From contig JAGPEQ010000007.1 of NCBI GenBank assembly GCA_018056955.1, positions 38,383-70,608 of the forward strand: 32,226 nt of DNA, in the 5' to 3' direction. Positions 23,755-32,226 of the stretch are shown in pieces. The DNA comes from Bacteroidales bacterium. Its GTDB lineage: Bacteria; Bacteroidota; Bacteroidia; Bacteroidales; Tenuifilaceae. Numbering within the stretch: the stretch's first letter is position 1; each line of letters starts with the position of its first letter. The notes below the pieces were generated by a model. The model worked only from the letters and a program-made list of their open reading frames with translations. It was not told where the DNA came from and did no database searches. Position numbers and translations under genes: made by a program.

Positions 23755-24852
23755 CTAAAGGGTTAAAAGCCAGGCTTGTGAGGTTAAGTGCAAACCACGC
23801 ACTCGCTCCAATTCCCTCAAGGCTCTATCGCGATTAGTAAATTGGTAAATTACCACTCTGTAAACATTGTTGCCCGGTAAAATGAATGGCTTATAGCCCA
23901 AACGCGACACCTCATCAATTAACTTTTGGGCGTTATCGCGGCTAGCAAAACTGCCAATTACAATATAGAAAGTCTTACTCTCCTCGATTGGTTTATCCTG
24001 AAATAAAAGGGCACTTTTTTTATCAATTGGAACTATTACACTTGTGTGTTGTTTTACCTCGCTCCTTGGAAAAGCATTAATGGAACTATCGGTTGCCATA
24101 TTTTGAACTGAAGCCGAATCGGATTTAACCTCACTTACTGGTTGTTCATAATTACTAGGCTTGATACTTTCATCAGGAACAACCACTGCCACTTGCGAAA
24201 CGCTTTCGGACTTGTTCCCTTCCCAGAATCTTAACTCAGAAATAAAGATAAATGCTGCAACAACGCCTATAACCATAACAGCAGCAAATAAACCTGCTGC
24301 AAACGACCGCTGGGACTTTTTGGGAGTTCCAGGAATATATGATGGGGTTGCTTCAACATTAACTGTAGGAGTGGATTTATCTTCCTTGCGATAAGTTGGC
24401 ATGGATGAACCTAAATCCTGATTAGCTTCAACCTTTTCAGTTCCTTGATGGTTAACAACAATATCAACTGGTGGTAGGAATGTTGTTGCTAAAGCATCAT
24501 CGGCAATCAGTTCAATTCCTCCATCAACCCCAGTTTTGAGCGAACCTATTCCGGGAATAGAAACTGTTTTATTCTGTTTTAAGCTATTCAAAAGAGTTTG
24601 ACAAAACTCTTCAACTCTTCTGCTTGCCTCACTTTTTGAAAGGCCATAACTTGCTTCAAGGTAATTCTCAAGTGCCTCATCGTTAAATGTTCGGTTAGGG
24701 TCAAAAACAAAGTACTCCTTAGGAGGCAGAAGCGTTTTGCCATCGTTGGCTAGCTGAGCGGATTCGTACTTCCGAACAATGCTGCCAAGCCCTGGAAGGC
24801 TAACATAATCGTTGGTTTGCAAAATTTTTTGCACTATAGCATTCAATTCCAA
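23755..24852 (-). CDS. HU-CCDC81 / SPOR domain membrane protein
   Basis: A 365-residue, single-pass protein. Residues 1-58 (ELNAIVQKILQTNDYVSLPG) and about 60-125 (SKSEASRRVEEFCQTLLNSL) are the two HU-like CCDC81 domains described in Bacteroidota. One transmembrane helix lies at 184-204. A Ser/Pro-rich linker leads to a SPOR domain at about 290-365 (FYIVIGSFASRDNAQKLIDE), a fold that binds denuded septal peptidoglycan. The likely topology is a cytoplasmic HU part and a periplasmic SPOR part, which could link chromosome or cytoplasmic components to the division site. The start codon is TTG at 24852; no in-frame ATG exists before the upstream stop. Confidence 0.88.
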   Translation of the reverse strand: MELNAIVQKILQTNDYVSLPGLGSIVRKYESAQLANDGKTLLPPKEYFVFDPNRTFNDEALENYLEASYGLSKSEASRRVEEFCQTLLNSLKQNKTVSIPGIGSLKTGVDGGIELIADDALATTFLPPVDIVVNHQGTEKVEANQDLGSSMPTYRKEDKSTPTVNVEATPSYIPGTPKKSQRSFAAGLFAAVMVIGVVAAFIFISELRFWEGNKSESVSQVAVVVPDESIKPSNYEQPVSEVKSDSASVQNMATDSSINAFPRSEVKQHTSVIVPIDKKSALLFQDKPIEESKTFYIVIGSFASRDNAQKLIDEVSRLGYKPFILPGNNVYRVVIYQFTNRDRALRELERVRGLHLTSQAWLLTL

Positions 24853-24880
24853 TGCTGTAGGGTGTTTGGGGTTTAACTAA

Positions 24881-24912
24881 CAAATGTATAAAATTATTTG
24901 GGTTAAATCAAA
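24881..24912 (-). promoter_or_regulatory. Promoter of the SPOR-folB transcript, TTTG-N20-TACATTTG
   Basis: On the minus strand, TTTG (complement of 24909-24912), 20 bases and TACATTTG (complement of 24881-24888) match the consensus. The -7 box is 28 bases before the TTG start, supporting that start. Confidence 0.7.
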
Positions 24913-25003
24913 ATGGTTGGGTTATGGTTTTCAAAAAAATACATTCAACTTTTTTTTAAATAAAGATCAATGTCGTTTAGTTAACAAAATATACATACCT
25001 TTT

Positions 25004-25070
25004 GTCATCCTGAGTGAAGCGAAGGATCTCTAATCGATCCCATGAGATGTTTCGCTTAGCTCAACATGAC
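25004..25070. repeat. 67-bp imperfect palindromic repeat (REP/MITE-like)
   Basis: The left arm, 25004-25030 (starting GTCATCCTGAGTGAAGCGAA), and the right arm, 25044-25070 (reverse complement starting GTCATGTTGAGCTAAGCGAA), are close inverted copies around a 13-base centre. Related half-elements occur at 25526-25564 and at the right edge (about 32188-32226). This is a dispersed intergenic repeat without coding capacity. Confidence 0.8.
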
Positions 25071-25654
25071 AATAGTTTCACGAACAACGTTTCCAGCCCC
25101 GTAGGGGCTAAACATTTGTAACACCATGGCTACTCCCACACGTATAGCGATGCACGCAATACATTTTCCAAAGAGCAAGGGGAAAACGTTGCATCGCTGA
25201 AGAAAAGCATTACAAAGAGCTATTTAAACGTTCTTTCTTGTCTTGATACAAGAAAGAACCAAAGAAAATCAAGGCTGAAAAGCCTAACCCGATGGGTACC
25301 CCGTGGGTGGAACTGCCACGCGATACAATTCGCCACGCCTTCGGCGTGACTCATGTGGTATCGCTTACAAAACCCACCGCCACGTTCCACCCCCGACCCA
25401 TTGCCGGGTCTGACTTTTATGCCATTGCTAAAATCATTCCTTTGGGGTTGAGGAATTTCACTAACAGAAGGAATGAAAATACAAAGAGATGCTTCGACAA
25501 AGTCTATCCCGAAATATCGGGACTCAGCATGACAGCGTAATGTTTCGCTTGCGCGTAACATGACTAATAACCTTAACTAAACAACACTGAAATTAAGATA
25601 GAAATAGAGGTTGCCCATTAGGACAACCTCTATTACATAGACTATCTACCCTTC
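25071..25654. repeat. Gene-free mosaic of short palindromes
   Basis: The stretch combines several imperfect and perfect inverted repeats. AGCCCCGTAGGGGCT lies near 25096-25110. An 11-bp stem GTTCTTTCTTG/CAAGAAAGAAC is at 25230-25259, and CACGCC-TTC-GGCGTG lies near 25335-25350. TCCCGA-AATA-TCGGGA (about 25508-25523) interrupts a segment ending in CTCAGCATGAC, and a further half-repeat occupies about 25541-25564. Open frames across it have no coding character. Confidence 0.7.
25604..25633 (-). terminator. Possible terminator after the FadL-like gene
   Basis: A 10-bp stem, ATAGAGGTTG (25604-25613) with CAACCTCTAT (25624-25633), has a 10-base loop. It lies about 20 bases after the stop at 25655. 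The following minus-strand sequence (TTTCTATCTT) is only partly T-rich, so termination may be weak. Confidence 0.55.
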
Positions 25655-26956
25655 CTAAAACTTGTACCAGAAACCAATTCCCATAGAGTATGATGGTCCG
25701 TTTTCATATTTCTGATTAAAAGGAGCAACCCATTCGGTTGATTCTACTTTACGCTCTTGTGTAGCCAAACCTACCTGGAACCCTAAGTCGATACCTAAGT
25801 TTTCCTTTAGCTTTAAGCTAGCGCCAGTGTTGAGCCAAATGGTGTTATTCTCAAATTCCATTTCCGATTGATATTGCCTTTTCATCTTATAGGGAGCATA
25901 AGTACAGCCAACACCCCAGTTGAACTTTTCGGTAAACTGGTACTCAGCCGCTACCCCAAAATCGATACCATTATGGTAGTATTCGGCAACGTTAACTCCA
26001 TCAACATCCTCATCGAGTGAGAGCATGGAGTATAGTGAAACATTCATGTTATAGTGCAAGGTTAACTTTTCGTTAGCATTATAGGCCACGCCAAGGTTAT
26101 ATGTTGGGACATAGGTTGATTTCACCTTATCGCCGTCGGTAAATAATCCACCACTTTTGTTATCATTAACCTTGGTTTCAAGTTCCATTTCAGTGAAGTA
26201 GCGGAAAGTATTTGCTATTAGTAGATTTGGCATAGGTTTTAGGTCAACACTTCCAATAAAACCAAAACTTTGACCTGTAAAATCTACATCTATTTCAGTC
26301 CTTGGAATAGGTACAGCAGATGGTGCAGGGGTATAGGTGATATCCAACCAACCCTCCTGATGGTTCATCTGGCGGGAATACTGAAAAGCGCCACCAACCG
26401 ATAACCAATCGTTAACACGATAGGCTGCACCTAGCCAACCCCCTACACCATAAGCAGAACCTTTAAAACTAGTTTTAACACCATAATCGGTTACTGCGCC
26501 AGGCAGCAATCCACCCATTATACCAGTAATAACATTGAAATAACCCAAACGCTCAAATGTTGGTAATCCATCGTTATAATTGCCGGCGCCACCACCATTG
26601 GTGATTCCTGCAAACATAAATAGCGCAAACCTATCCTTTTTATAGGTAAGATTTAGTGCTGGATAAAGAAGCGAACTGGTTTTACTCTTGTACTCTAAAA
26701 TATTGCCGATAAAATTACCATCATCGAAAATGCTCTTGGTGGAGTAGAAAGGAATTGTAGAGAACTCGAGGGCAAACCCGTCGTTTCCCCAAACGGTTCC
26801 TGCTGGGTTGTAAAAGGGGGCATCGGTTGTGGTTGATGCATTTCGGTTTCCGGTCTTCATTTTGGAAGCACTACCATTATTGGCAGGATTGTAATCGGCC
26901 ATTGCCACCATGGTTCCAAGCACAAAAATGCTAAGCAATAAAATGTTTCTTTTCAT
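25655..26956 (-). CDS. FadL/OmpP1-like outer-membrane beta-barrel protein
   Basis: A 433-residue protein with a signal peptide (MKRNILLLSIFVLGTMVAMA) and the opening RNASTTTDAPFYNPAGTVWG, similar to the NPAG-type N-terminus of Bacteroidota OmpP1/FadL proteins. The rest is regular amphipathic strands with glycine/aromatic turns (AYGVGGWLGAAYRVNDWLSV, LGVAYNANEKLTLHYNMNV), ending in the C-terminal aromatic GIGFWYKF. FadL proteins take up long-chain fatty acids or other hydrophobic molecules across the outer membrane. The substrate here is not deducible. It is preceded by a long gene-free region and is probably monocistronic. Confidence 0.8.
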   Translation of the reverse strand: MKRNILLLSIFVLGTMVAMADYNPANNGSASKMKTGNRNASTTTDAPFYNPAGTVWGNDGFALEFSTIPFYSTKSIFDDGNFIGNILEYKSKTSSLLYPALNLTYKKDRFALFMFAGITNGGGAGNYNDGLPTFERLGYFNVITGIMGGLLPGAVTDYGVKTSFKGSAYGVGGWLGAAYRVNDWLSVGGAFQYSRQMNHQEGWLDITYTPAPSAVPIPRTEIDVDFTGQSFGFIGSVDLKPMPNLLIANTFRYFTEMELETKVNDNKSGGLFTDGDKVKSTYVPTYNLGVAYNANEKLTLHYNMNVSLYSMLSLDEDVDGVNVAEYYHNGIDFGVAAEYQFTEKFNWGVGCTYAPYKMKRQYQSEMEFENNTIWLNTGASLKLKENLGIDLGFQVGLATQERKVESTEWVAPFNQKYENGPSYSMGIGFWYKF

Positions 26957-27452
26957 ATCAGTTTGGTTTAAGGTTAGATTTTCAAAAAATTCAGCTCAAC
27001 ATGTCGGGCAGGTAGAAATTTCACCCCTAACCCAATTGTTAATGAGCGTTAACAAAAGTTGTTTTTAAATGGTGATTATTCGTTCAAATAAAACTTTGAA
27101 CCTCAGAAATGTTGTTCTTTTAAATTATGAACAATGCATTGAACAGCTCACTTGGGCAGGAAAACTCGTTATAGCCAATGGTATGATTAATACTAGTTAA
27201 TGACCATTGCTAATTACCGTGTTTGCCAGAAACTATGAATATCTTTCTCTGCAAGGTTAGTTATGTGTTCCGCTTCGTTCAATTTGATAATTAACCATAT
27301 TTAAGTTAGATTGTAACACAAGAAGGCAAAAGGTTTGTTTTCATCGATAGGTGAATGATAACATTTAACTCGTGAACTATAGCTTTACATCAATCTATAA
27401 CTGTTTTTTGGAAATGGTAAACCAATATTGCTAAGCTGAAATGAATAATAAC
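26957..27452. other. Long A/T-rich intergenic region before the FadL-like gene
   Basis: About 500 bp with no open frame of coding character, no tRNA and no clear promoter match. CAGCTCAACATG near 26992-27003 resembles the end of the palindromic repeat at 25059-25068, but it is too short to call a copy. The length leaves room for regulatory sites or a small RNA that I cannot identify. Confidence 0.5.
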
Positions 27453-27477
27453 AAAAAGGCCGCCAAAAGTGGCGGCC
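27453..27477 (-). terminator. Rho-independent terminator after metG
   Basis: GGCCGCC (27458-27464) pairs perfectly with GGCGGCC (27471-27477) around a 6-base loop. The minus strand then reads TTTTT (complement of 27453-27457). It lies 23 bases after the metG stop. Confidence 0.85.
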
Positions 27478-27500
27478 CTGATAACCATGCATGTTCAGGT

Positions 27501-29534
27501 TTACTTTACTGTTGAGCCATTTGATACCGAATCGGCCGGTATAACCAGCTGTAACCTTCCATCTACATCCTCGGCCATAAGAATCATTCCATGCGACTCA
27601 ATTCCTCTGATGGTTCTTGGCTCAAGGTTTGCCAGAACTACTACCTGTTTTCCAACCATTTGCTCGGGCGTAAAGAACTCAGCTATGCCCGAAACAATAG
27701 TACGGGTATCGACTCCGGTATCAATTTTCAGCTTTAACAACTTTTGTGTTTTTGGTACCCTCTCAGCCTCAAGAACCTTAGCAATGCGAATGTCCATTTT
27801 GGAAAACTCATCGTAGGTAACTGAATCTTTCAAGGGGGTTACCTTGATATTTGCCCTCTCGTTAGCCTCTTTAGCTTTCCGTAACTTTTCGAGCTGCCGC
27901 TCAATAACGTCGTCTTCAATCTTATCGAACAGAAGCGATGGCTCGTTCAGCTGGTGACCGGGCAATAAAAGATTATCGCCACCTGCCAGATTCCAGTCCT
28001 TTCCATTTAGGTTTACCATTGCTCTAATCTTTTCAGCGGTAAATGGAAGGAAAGGCTCTAATAGTACTCCAAGGTTAGCAGTAATCTGCATGGAAATGTT
28101 CAGTATGGTTGCAACCCTTTGTGGGTTTGTTTTGTAAACCTTCCAGGGTTCAGTGTCGGCAAGATACTTATTACCAAGACGGGCAAGGTTCATTGCCTCC
28201 TTCAATGCTTCGCGGAAGCGGAATTCATCAAGGTTTTGCTCTATGGATTGTTTAAGCTTGGGTATCTCTGCAAGGGTTTCGCGGTCGTAATTGTCAAGTT
28301 CGGCAATTGCAGGCACTTTTGAATCAAAATACTTCTGTGTAAGAACCATTGCTCGGTTTACAAAGTTACCCAGAATTGCAACCAATTCACTGTTATTACG
28401 GGTTTGAAAATCCTTCCAGGTGAAATCGTTGTCCTTGGTTTCGGGCATGTTGGCCGTAAGAACGTACCTGAGCACATCCTGTTTACCGGGAAACTCATCG
28501 AGGTACTCATGGAGCCATACAGCCCAGTTACGCGAAGTAGATATTTTATCGCCCTCAAGGTTAAGGAACTCATTGGCAGGAACATTATCGGGTAGTATAT
28601 AGCTACCCTCTGCCTTAAGCATAGCAGGGAAAATGATGCAATGGAAAACAATATTATCCTTTCCGATAAAATGGATCAGCCTGGTTTCAGGGTCCTTCCA
28701 GTACTTTTCCCAGTTTGGCGTTAACTCCTTGGTTGCAGAAATATATCCAATTGGAGCATCGAACCATACATATAGCACCTTTCCGGTAGCCCCTTCAACG
28801 GGAACAGGAACACCCCAATCTAAATCGCGGCTAACGGCACGTGGCTGTAAGCCTTGATCGAGCCAACTCTTGCACTGTCCGTAAACATTTGGTTTCCATT
28901 CCTTATGCTCTTCCAGAATCCATTTTTCCAAATCGGGTTGGAAACGGTCTAGTGGTAAGAACCAGTGCTTGGTTTCCTTCATCACAGGCTTTGACCCGCT
29001 GAGCATGGATCGGGGATCCTTTAGGTCGGTTGGGCTAAGGCTTGTGCCACACTTTTCGCACTGGTCGCCGTAGGCGCGGTCGTTTCCGCAATGTGGGCAA
29101 GTTCCCATGATATACCTATCGGCCAGGAATTGACCTACCTCCTCATCGTAGTACTGTTCAGTTGATTTCTCAATGAATACACCCTTATCGTATAGCTTCC
29201 GGAAAAATTCACTGGCAGTGTCATAGTGCACCTTTGAGGTTGTTCGGGAGTAAATGTCGAAGGCAATGCCAAACCTCTCAAAGGAATCCTTGATGATTGC
29301 GTTATACTTATCAACAACAGCTTGGGGTGTGGTGTTTTCCTGACGTGCCTTAATAGTAATAGGAACCCCATGTTCATCGGATCCGCACACCGAGATTACC
29401 TCAACTCCTTTAGCTCTTAGGTAGCGGGTAAAAATATCGGATGGTATGTAAACGCCGGCAAGGTGACCTATATGAACAGGTCCATTTGCATAGGGCAAAG
29501 CCGATGTAATCAGGTAACGCTTAAATGAGTTCAT
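27501..29534 (-). CDS. metG: Methionyl-tRNA synthetase with C-terminal tRNA-binding domain
   Basis: A 677-residue class I synthetase that charges both elongator and initiator tRNA-Met. The HIGH motif is H21-H24 in [13 protein letters not shown]. The zinc knuckle has C146, C149, C159 and C162 (CPHCG, CEKCG). The KMSKS loop appears as K330-ISTS in [11 protein letters not shown], a common variant. An alpha-helical anticodon-binding region follows, and residues about 565-677 form an EMAPII/Arc1p-like OB-fold ([20 protein letters not shown]), the dimerising tRNA-binding module also found in E. coli MetG. It is complete and ordinary; its substrate tRNA-fMet is encoded at 10677. Confidence 0.97.
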   Translation of the reverse strand: MNSFKRYLITSALPYANGPVHIGHLAGVYIPSDIFTRYLRAKGVEVISVCGSDEHGVPITIKARQENTTPQAVVDKYNAIIKDSFERFGIAFDIYSRTTSKVHYDTASEFFRKLYDKGVFIEKSTEQYYDEEVGQFLADRYIMGTCPHCGNDRAYGDQCEKCGTSLSPTDLKDPRSMLSGSKPVMKETKHWFLPLDRFQPDLEKWILEEHKEWKPNVYGQCKSWLDQGLQPRAVSRDLDWGVPVPVEGATGKVLYVWFDAPIGYISATKELTPNWEKYWKDPETRLIHFIGKDNIVFHCIIFPAMLKAEGSYILPDNVPANEFLNLEGDKISTSRNWAVWLHEYLDEFPGKQDVLRYVLTANMPETKDNDFTWKDFQTRNNSELVAILGNFVNRAMVLTQKYFDSKVPAIAELDNYDRETLAEIPKLKQSIEQNLDEFRFREALKEAMNLARLGNKYLADTEPWKVYKTNPQRVATILNISMQITANLGVLLEPFLPFTAEKIRAMVNLNGKDWNLAGGDNLLLPGHQLNEPSLLFDKIEDDVIERQLEKLRKAKEANERANIKVTPLKDSVTYDEFSKMDIRIAKVLEAERVPKTQKLLKLKIDTGVDTRTIVSGIAEFFTPEQMVGKQVVVLANLEPRTIRGIESHGMILMAEDVDGRLQLVIPADSVSNGSTVK

Positions 29535-29776
29535 CTGTCGTGTATTAAATAACTTAGTATTTCAATGGTGTTTACTAAAAAAGCTGTAGGTGTGACTTTG
29601 TAGGCAACTAATGCATATGTATCCATACCCAGCTATTTTAGTGCCACAAATCTAATTGATTTTCTTTAAAGAACCGAAAAGTATTTCAAGGTGAATAAGT
29701 AAAACCTTAATGACAAAAATGAGATTTATTTCAAAAAATAATCTAACTTTAAAGTCCATTTTTTTACAACAGGTGC

Positions 29777-30700
29777 ATGGAAAACATAACACCCCCATAC
29801 CTACAACCAGGCGATACAATAGGGATTGTTGCTCCAGCTCGATCAATAACCCGCGATGAGCTACAGCCGGCCATTAGGTTTTTAACATCACAGGGTTTTT
29901 TAGTTAAAACAGCACCACACCTATACTCTAAACACTACCAGTTTGCCGGCACCGATGGCGAGAGAGCTCAGGATTTAATGGAGATGATTGAAGATCAATC
30001 CGTGAAAGCTATTCTTTGTGCTCGCGGAGGATACGGCTCGGTAAGAATATTGGATTTATTAAACTTGCGGAAGCTTCAACATAACCCAAAATGGATTATT
30101 GGCTATAGCGACATCACCTTCTTGCACAGCTTAATTACCGGTTGGTTTGGCATTGAAACGCTCCATGCCACCATGCCCATCAATTTCCCCGATTCTGTTC
30201 AAGGAAACCAATCGACCATGGCGCTGATTAGCGCTTTAAAAGGTGAGACCTTATACTACGAACTAAAACACCATCCCTTAAACCTTCCTGGACATGCCAC
30301 TGGGGTTCTCATTGGCGGAAACCTTTCCATCCTTTCATCGCTCAGTGGCACAACAAGCGACATGTCCTATAGCGGTAGAATTCTATTCATTGAAGATGTT
30401 GATGAATACCTCTACCATATTGACCGCATGATTATGCAGCTAAAGCGTTCAGGCAAGCTTAAATCAATTGCCGGGCTTATTGTAGGACACTTCAGCGACA
30501 TGAAGGATAATAGCGAACCTTTTGGTTCCGATGCTTACGAAATTATTTACAGCGCTGTTAAGGAATACCGAATACCTGTTTGTTTTGGATTTCCTGCTGG
30601 ACACGCAGAGCCTAACCTCCCTCTAATAATTGGTAGAACCGTTGAATTAAAGGTTAGCGATGAGGGGGCAAAAGTAGGATTTTACAGGAGTTTAACTTGA
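29777..30700 (+). CDS. Muramoyltetrapeptide LD-carboxypeptidase (peptidase family S66)
   Basis: A 307-residue cytoplasmic serine peptidase that removes the terminal D-Ala from recycled murein tetrapeptides. The first lines PGDTIGIVAPARSI and CARGGYGSVRIL are family signatures. The catalytic triad is S111 in GYSDITFLH, E206 in LFIEDVDEY and H276 in GFPAGHAEPNLP. The length matches LdcA homologues (about 300-310). The gene ends by overlapping the convergent small secreted-protein gene by nine bases. The role in peptidoglycan recycling is by family. Confidence 0.92.
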   Translation: MENITPPYLQPGDTIGIVAPARSITRDELQPAIRFLTSQGFLVKTAPHLYSKHYQFAGTDGERAQDLMEMIEDQSVKAILCARGGYGSVRILDLLNLRKLQHNPKWIIGYSDITFLHSLITGWFGIETLHATMPINFPDSVQGNQSTMALISALKGETLYYELKHHPLNLPGHATGVLIGGNLSILSSLSGTTSDMSYSGRILFIEDVDEYLYHIDRMIMQLKRSGKLKSIAGLIVGHFSDMKDNSEPFGSDAYEIIYSAVKEYRIPVCFGFPAGHAEPNLPLIIGRTVELKVSDEGAKVGFYRSLT

Positions 30701-31336
30701 TATTAACTCATTAAACCCAACTGGAATAGTAAACAGGGTTTGCGAAATCTGCATGGGCGTAATACTTAAAACCCTTATGTTGCTTCGCAGCTTCCGGAAC
30801 CGGGTACGATCAACTACCATCAATGGCAATATCCCTTCGGGTTGTGGTAAACTTACCAATTCTTCAATAGCTGATCCAGCATTGGCCAATGCACTGAAAA
30901 GTTTAGGAGCAAAGTCGTACTTTGTTTCCGATACCCAATATGTTGTTTCAGTTTGAGTGGCTAAGTTTTTTACCCTCCACTGGTAACACCTGATACCATT
31001 AATTTCAATATAGTTCTCTGACTTTAGAATACTAACATTTGAAATTGCGGGAGAATTATCTACCTTAACTTTGGAGTACTTCCTATTGCTGAATGATACC
31101 AGATAGGTTGATCCACTTTCCACATTGGCAAAGTAGGATCGTATCAACTTACCACCTTTACTAAACTCGTTAACACGTATTAGGTTGCCCTTAATGTAAA
31201 CCTCAACCTGTATGGTATCGTATACACCCTCACGAACAATATTGACTTTACCCTCAAAACCGCCTACCTTTGAGTAGGCGTTTGTGGATAGCAGTAAAGT
31301 GAAGAATGCTATGTAGCAAATAAACCGCAAGCCCAA
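30692..31336 (-). CDS. Small secreted protein, DUF4412-like
   Basis: A 214-residue protein with a signal peptide (LRFICYIAFFTLLLSTNAYS) and a beta-rich mature part. Segments such as GGFEGKVNIVREG, TIQVEVYIKGNLIRV, IEINGIRCYQWRVKN and TTYWVSETKYDF resemble DUF4412-type periplasmic or outer-membrane-associated proteins of Bacteroidota, but I am not sure of the family. The start is a TTG at 31336; the frame is open only four codons further upstream, with no ATG. It is convergent with the LD-carboxypeptidase gene (9-base overlap) and divergent from yraN. The function is unknown. Confidence 0.7.
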   Translation of the reverse strand: MGLRFICYIAFFTLLLSTNAYSKVGGFEGKVNIVREGVYDTIQVEVYIKGNLIRVNEFSKGGKLIRSYFANVESGSTYLVSFSNRKYSKVKVDNSPAISNVSILKSENYIEINGIRCYQWRVKNLATQTETTYWVSETKYDFAPKLFSALANAGSAIEELVSLPQPEGILPLMVVDRTRFRKLRSNIRVLSITPMQISQTLFTIPVGFNELISS

Positions 31337-31393
31337 AAAAAGAGTTAATCAACAAAAATTTATATCGATTTTTGTTAAAAATTGTTTCATAGA

Positions 31394-31771
31394 ATGGTAG
31401 AAAAAATTGGTGGCAACAAGGATTTAGGCAGTAAGGGCGAAGAAATTGCTGCAAGTTACTTGGCTGCAAAGGGATATAAAATTTTACACAGGAACTGGCA
31501 CTTTGGCCACAAGGAACTCGATTTGGTGACACAACTAAACGACACCCTTGTTATAGTGGAGGTTAAAACCCGAAGTACCCACTACTGGGAAGAGCCCAAG
31601 GAATCGGTTAAACGGAAAAAGCAAAGAATGATTGTTGAAGCTGCCGACGAGTATGTTCAAAGACATAACCTTGATTGCGATGTACGATTCGATATTGTTT
31701 CAATTGTAATCAACCATGGCTTACCACCTGAGATTGAGCATATTGAAGATGCATTTTTCCCAACACTATAA
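31394..31771 (+). CDS. yraN: YraN-family (UPF0102) nuclease-like protein
   Basis: A 125-residue protein with the UPF0102 order of motifs: GSKGEEIAASYLAAKGYKIL (about 13-32), HKELDLV and VIVEVKTRS. Together they form a PD-(D/E)xK nuclease-like core with E in GEE, D in ELDLV and E-x-K in VEVKTR. Its role is generally linked to DNA processing or Holliday-junction metabolism, but activity is not established for most members. I chose ATG 31394; a TTG at 31382 would add four residues. It is followed after 20 bases by the MmcQ/YjbR gene on the same strand, probably one transcript. Confidence 0.88.
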   Translation: MVEKIGGNKDLGSKGEEIAASYLAAKGYKILHRNWHFGHKELDLVTQLNDTLVIVEVKTRSTHYWEEPKESVKRKKQRMIVEAADEYVQRHNLDCDVRFDIVSIVINHGLPPEIEHIEDAFFPTL

Positions 31772-31791
31772 TCTTCAGCAATTACAGACCT

Positions 31792-32145
31792 ATGAATATT
31801 GAACTGATTAGAGAGCATTGCATATCAAAACCAGATGTAACTGAAAGTTTTCCGTTCGACGACGACACCCTGGTTTTCAAGGTGAATGGGAAAATCTTTG
31901 CCATGGTTAACCTTAGTGGGGACACACAGCTTAACCTTAAATGCGATCCTGAACTCGCCATAGAGCTCCGTGAAAAATACATGGCTGTTCAACCCGGCTA
32001 TCACATGAATAAACGCCACTGGAACACTATAGCAATAGATGGATCAATACCCGACGCCTTGATTTTGGATTGGATTGACCATTCCTATAATTGTGTTTGC
32101 TTAAACAAGGGGAAACGTAAATTAGGTAGTAGAAAGAAGAAGTGA
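31792..32145 (+). CDS. MmcQ/YjbR family protein
   Basis: A 117-residue protein of the CyaY-like fold family. Typical motifs are IREHCISKPDVTESFPFDDD, FKVNGKIFAMV, LNLKCDPELAIELREKY, GYHMNKRHWNTIAID and a final LDWIDHSYNCV. The family binds DNA in some cases but has no firmly known role. The C-terminus is a short basic tail (KGKRKLGSRKKK). It is downstream of yraN with a 20-base gap. Confidence 0.92.
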   Translation: MNIELIREHCISKPDVTESFPFDDDTLVFKVNGKIFAMVNLSGDTQLNLKCDPELAIELREKYMAVQPGYHMNKRHWNTIAIDGSIPDALILDWIDHSYNCVCLNKGKRKLGSRKKK

Positions 32146-32187
32146 TTCAAGAATAAATTTCCTATATACGTTAGTTAAGGATATATC

Positions 32188-32226
32188 ATGTTGAGCGTTA
32201 GGGAAAAAGCCCTTTGTCATGCTGAG
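32188..32226 (+). repeat. Partial copy of the dispersed palindromic repeat at the window edge
   Basis: ATCATGTTGAGCG followed by GTCATGCTGAG at the last bases resembles the half-elements at 25059-25070 and 25526-25564. Between them AGGG/CCCT pairs around a run of A. The element continues past the window. Confidence 0.6.

Noticed and set aside
25220-25561. 113-residue minus-strand open frame in the palindrome island
   Set aside because: It runs through several inverted repeats and its translation has no domain or signal; repeat sequence without stop codons explains it.
26992-27003. Further copy of the dispersed palindromic repeat upstream of the FadL-like gene
   Set aside because: Only about 11 bases match (AGCTCAACATG) and no second arm follows; chance is likely.

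Overview
The window comes from a member of the Bacteroidota, most likely a free-living Bacteroidales-type organism. Supporting signs are the LpxC-FabZ fusion, a T9SS C-terminal sorting domain, a TonB-dependent receptor with a carboxypeptidase-regulatory-like N-terminus, HU-CCDC81/SPOR and Y_Y_Y/propeller proteins, promoters of the TTTG-N19/20-TAnnTTTG type, and few Shine-Dalgarno sequences. I do not name a genus. Most of the window is ordinary core genome.

Layout: 1-1929 is the 5' part of a TonB-dependent receptor that runs off the left edge. 2060-10531 is mostly envelope biogenesis, all on the minus strand: waaA (Kdo transferase), the lipid A cluster lpxD, lpxC-fabZ and lpxA, an HD-domain phosphohydrolase, two adjacent SiaC-like (DUF1987) regulators and a polysaccharide flippase. 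10677-11494 is the most unusual stretch: an initiator tRNA gene with a textbook promoter and terminator, followed by five further copies (four full, one truncated) of a ~150-bp unit made of the 3' end of that tRNA, an inserted mini-palindrome, the tRNA terminator and a spacer. 11732-12856 is an orphan secreted beta-rich protein. 12983-18816 holds a hybrid histidine kinase and a convergent propeller/SpoIIE phosphatase whose stop codons share one CTAG. 19243-22384 encodes a repeat-rich surface protein with an abrupt G+C switch and a T9SS cargo-type protein.

22509-24852 holds an APS/PAPS reductase, tRNA-Cys, dihydroneopterin aldolase and an HU/SPOR membrane protein. 24853-25654 is a gene-free island of palindromic repeats, a relative of which reappears at the right edge. 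25655-32145 carries a FadL-like porin, metG, an LD-carboxypeptidase, a small secreted protein, a YraN-family nuclease-like protein and a MmcQ/YjbR protein.

How the genes fit together: lpxD, lpxC-fabZ, lpxA and waaA make and begin to glycosylate lipid A. Hairpins and promoters suggest that these four genes are not one simple operon. The SiaC-like pair and the SpoIIE phosphatase are plausible parts of one Ser/Thr partner-switch pathway, although they are 6.5 kb apart. The strongest candidate for something undescribed is the tRNA-fMet tail repeat array, which parallels the rtT repeats after Escherichia coli tyrT.
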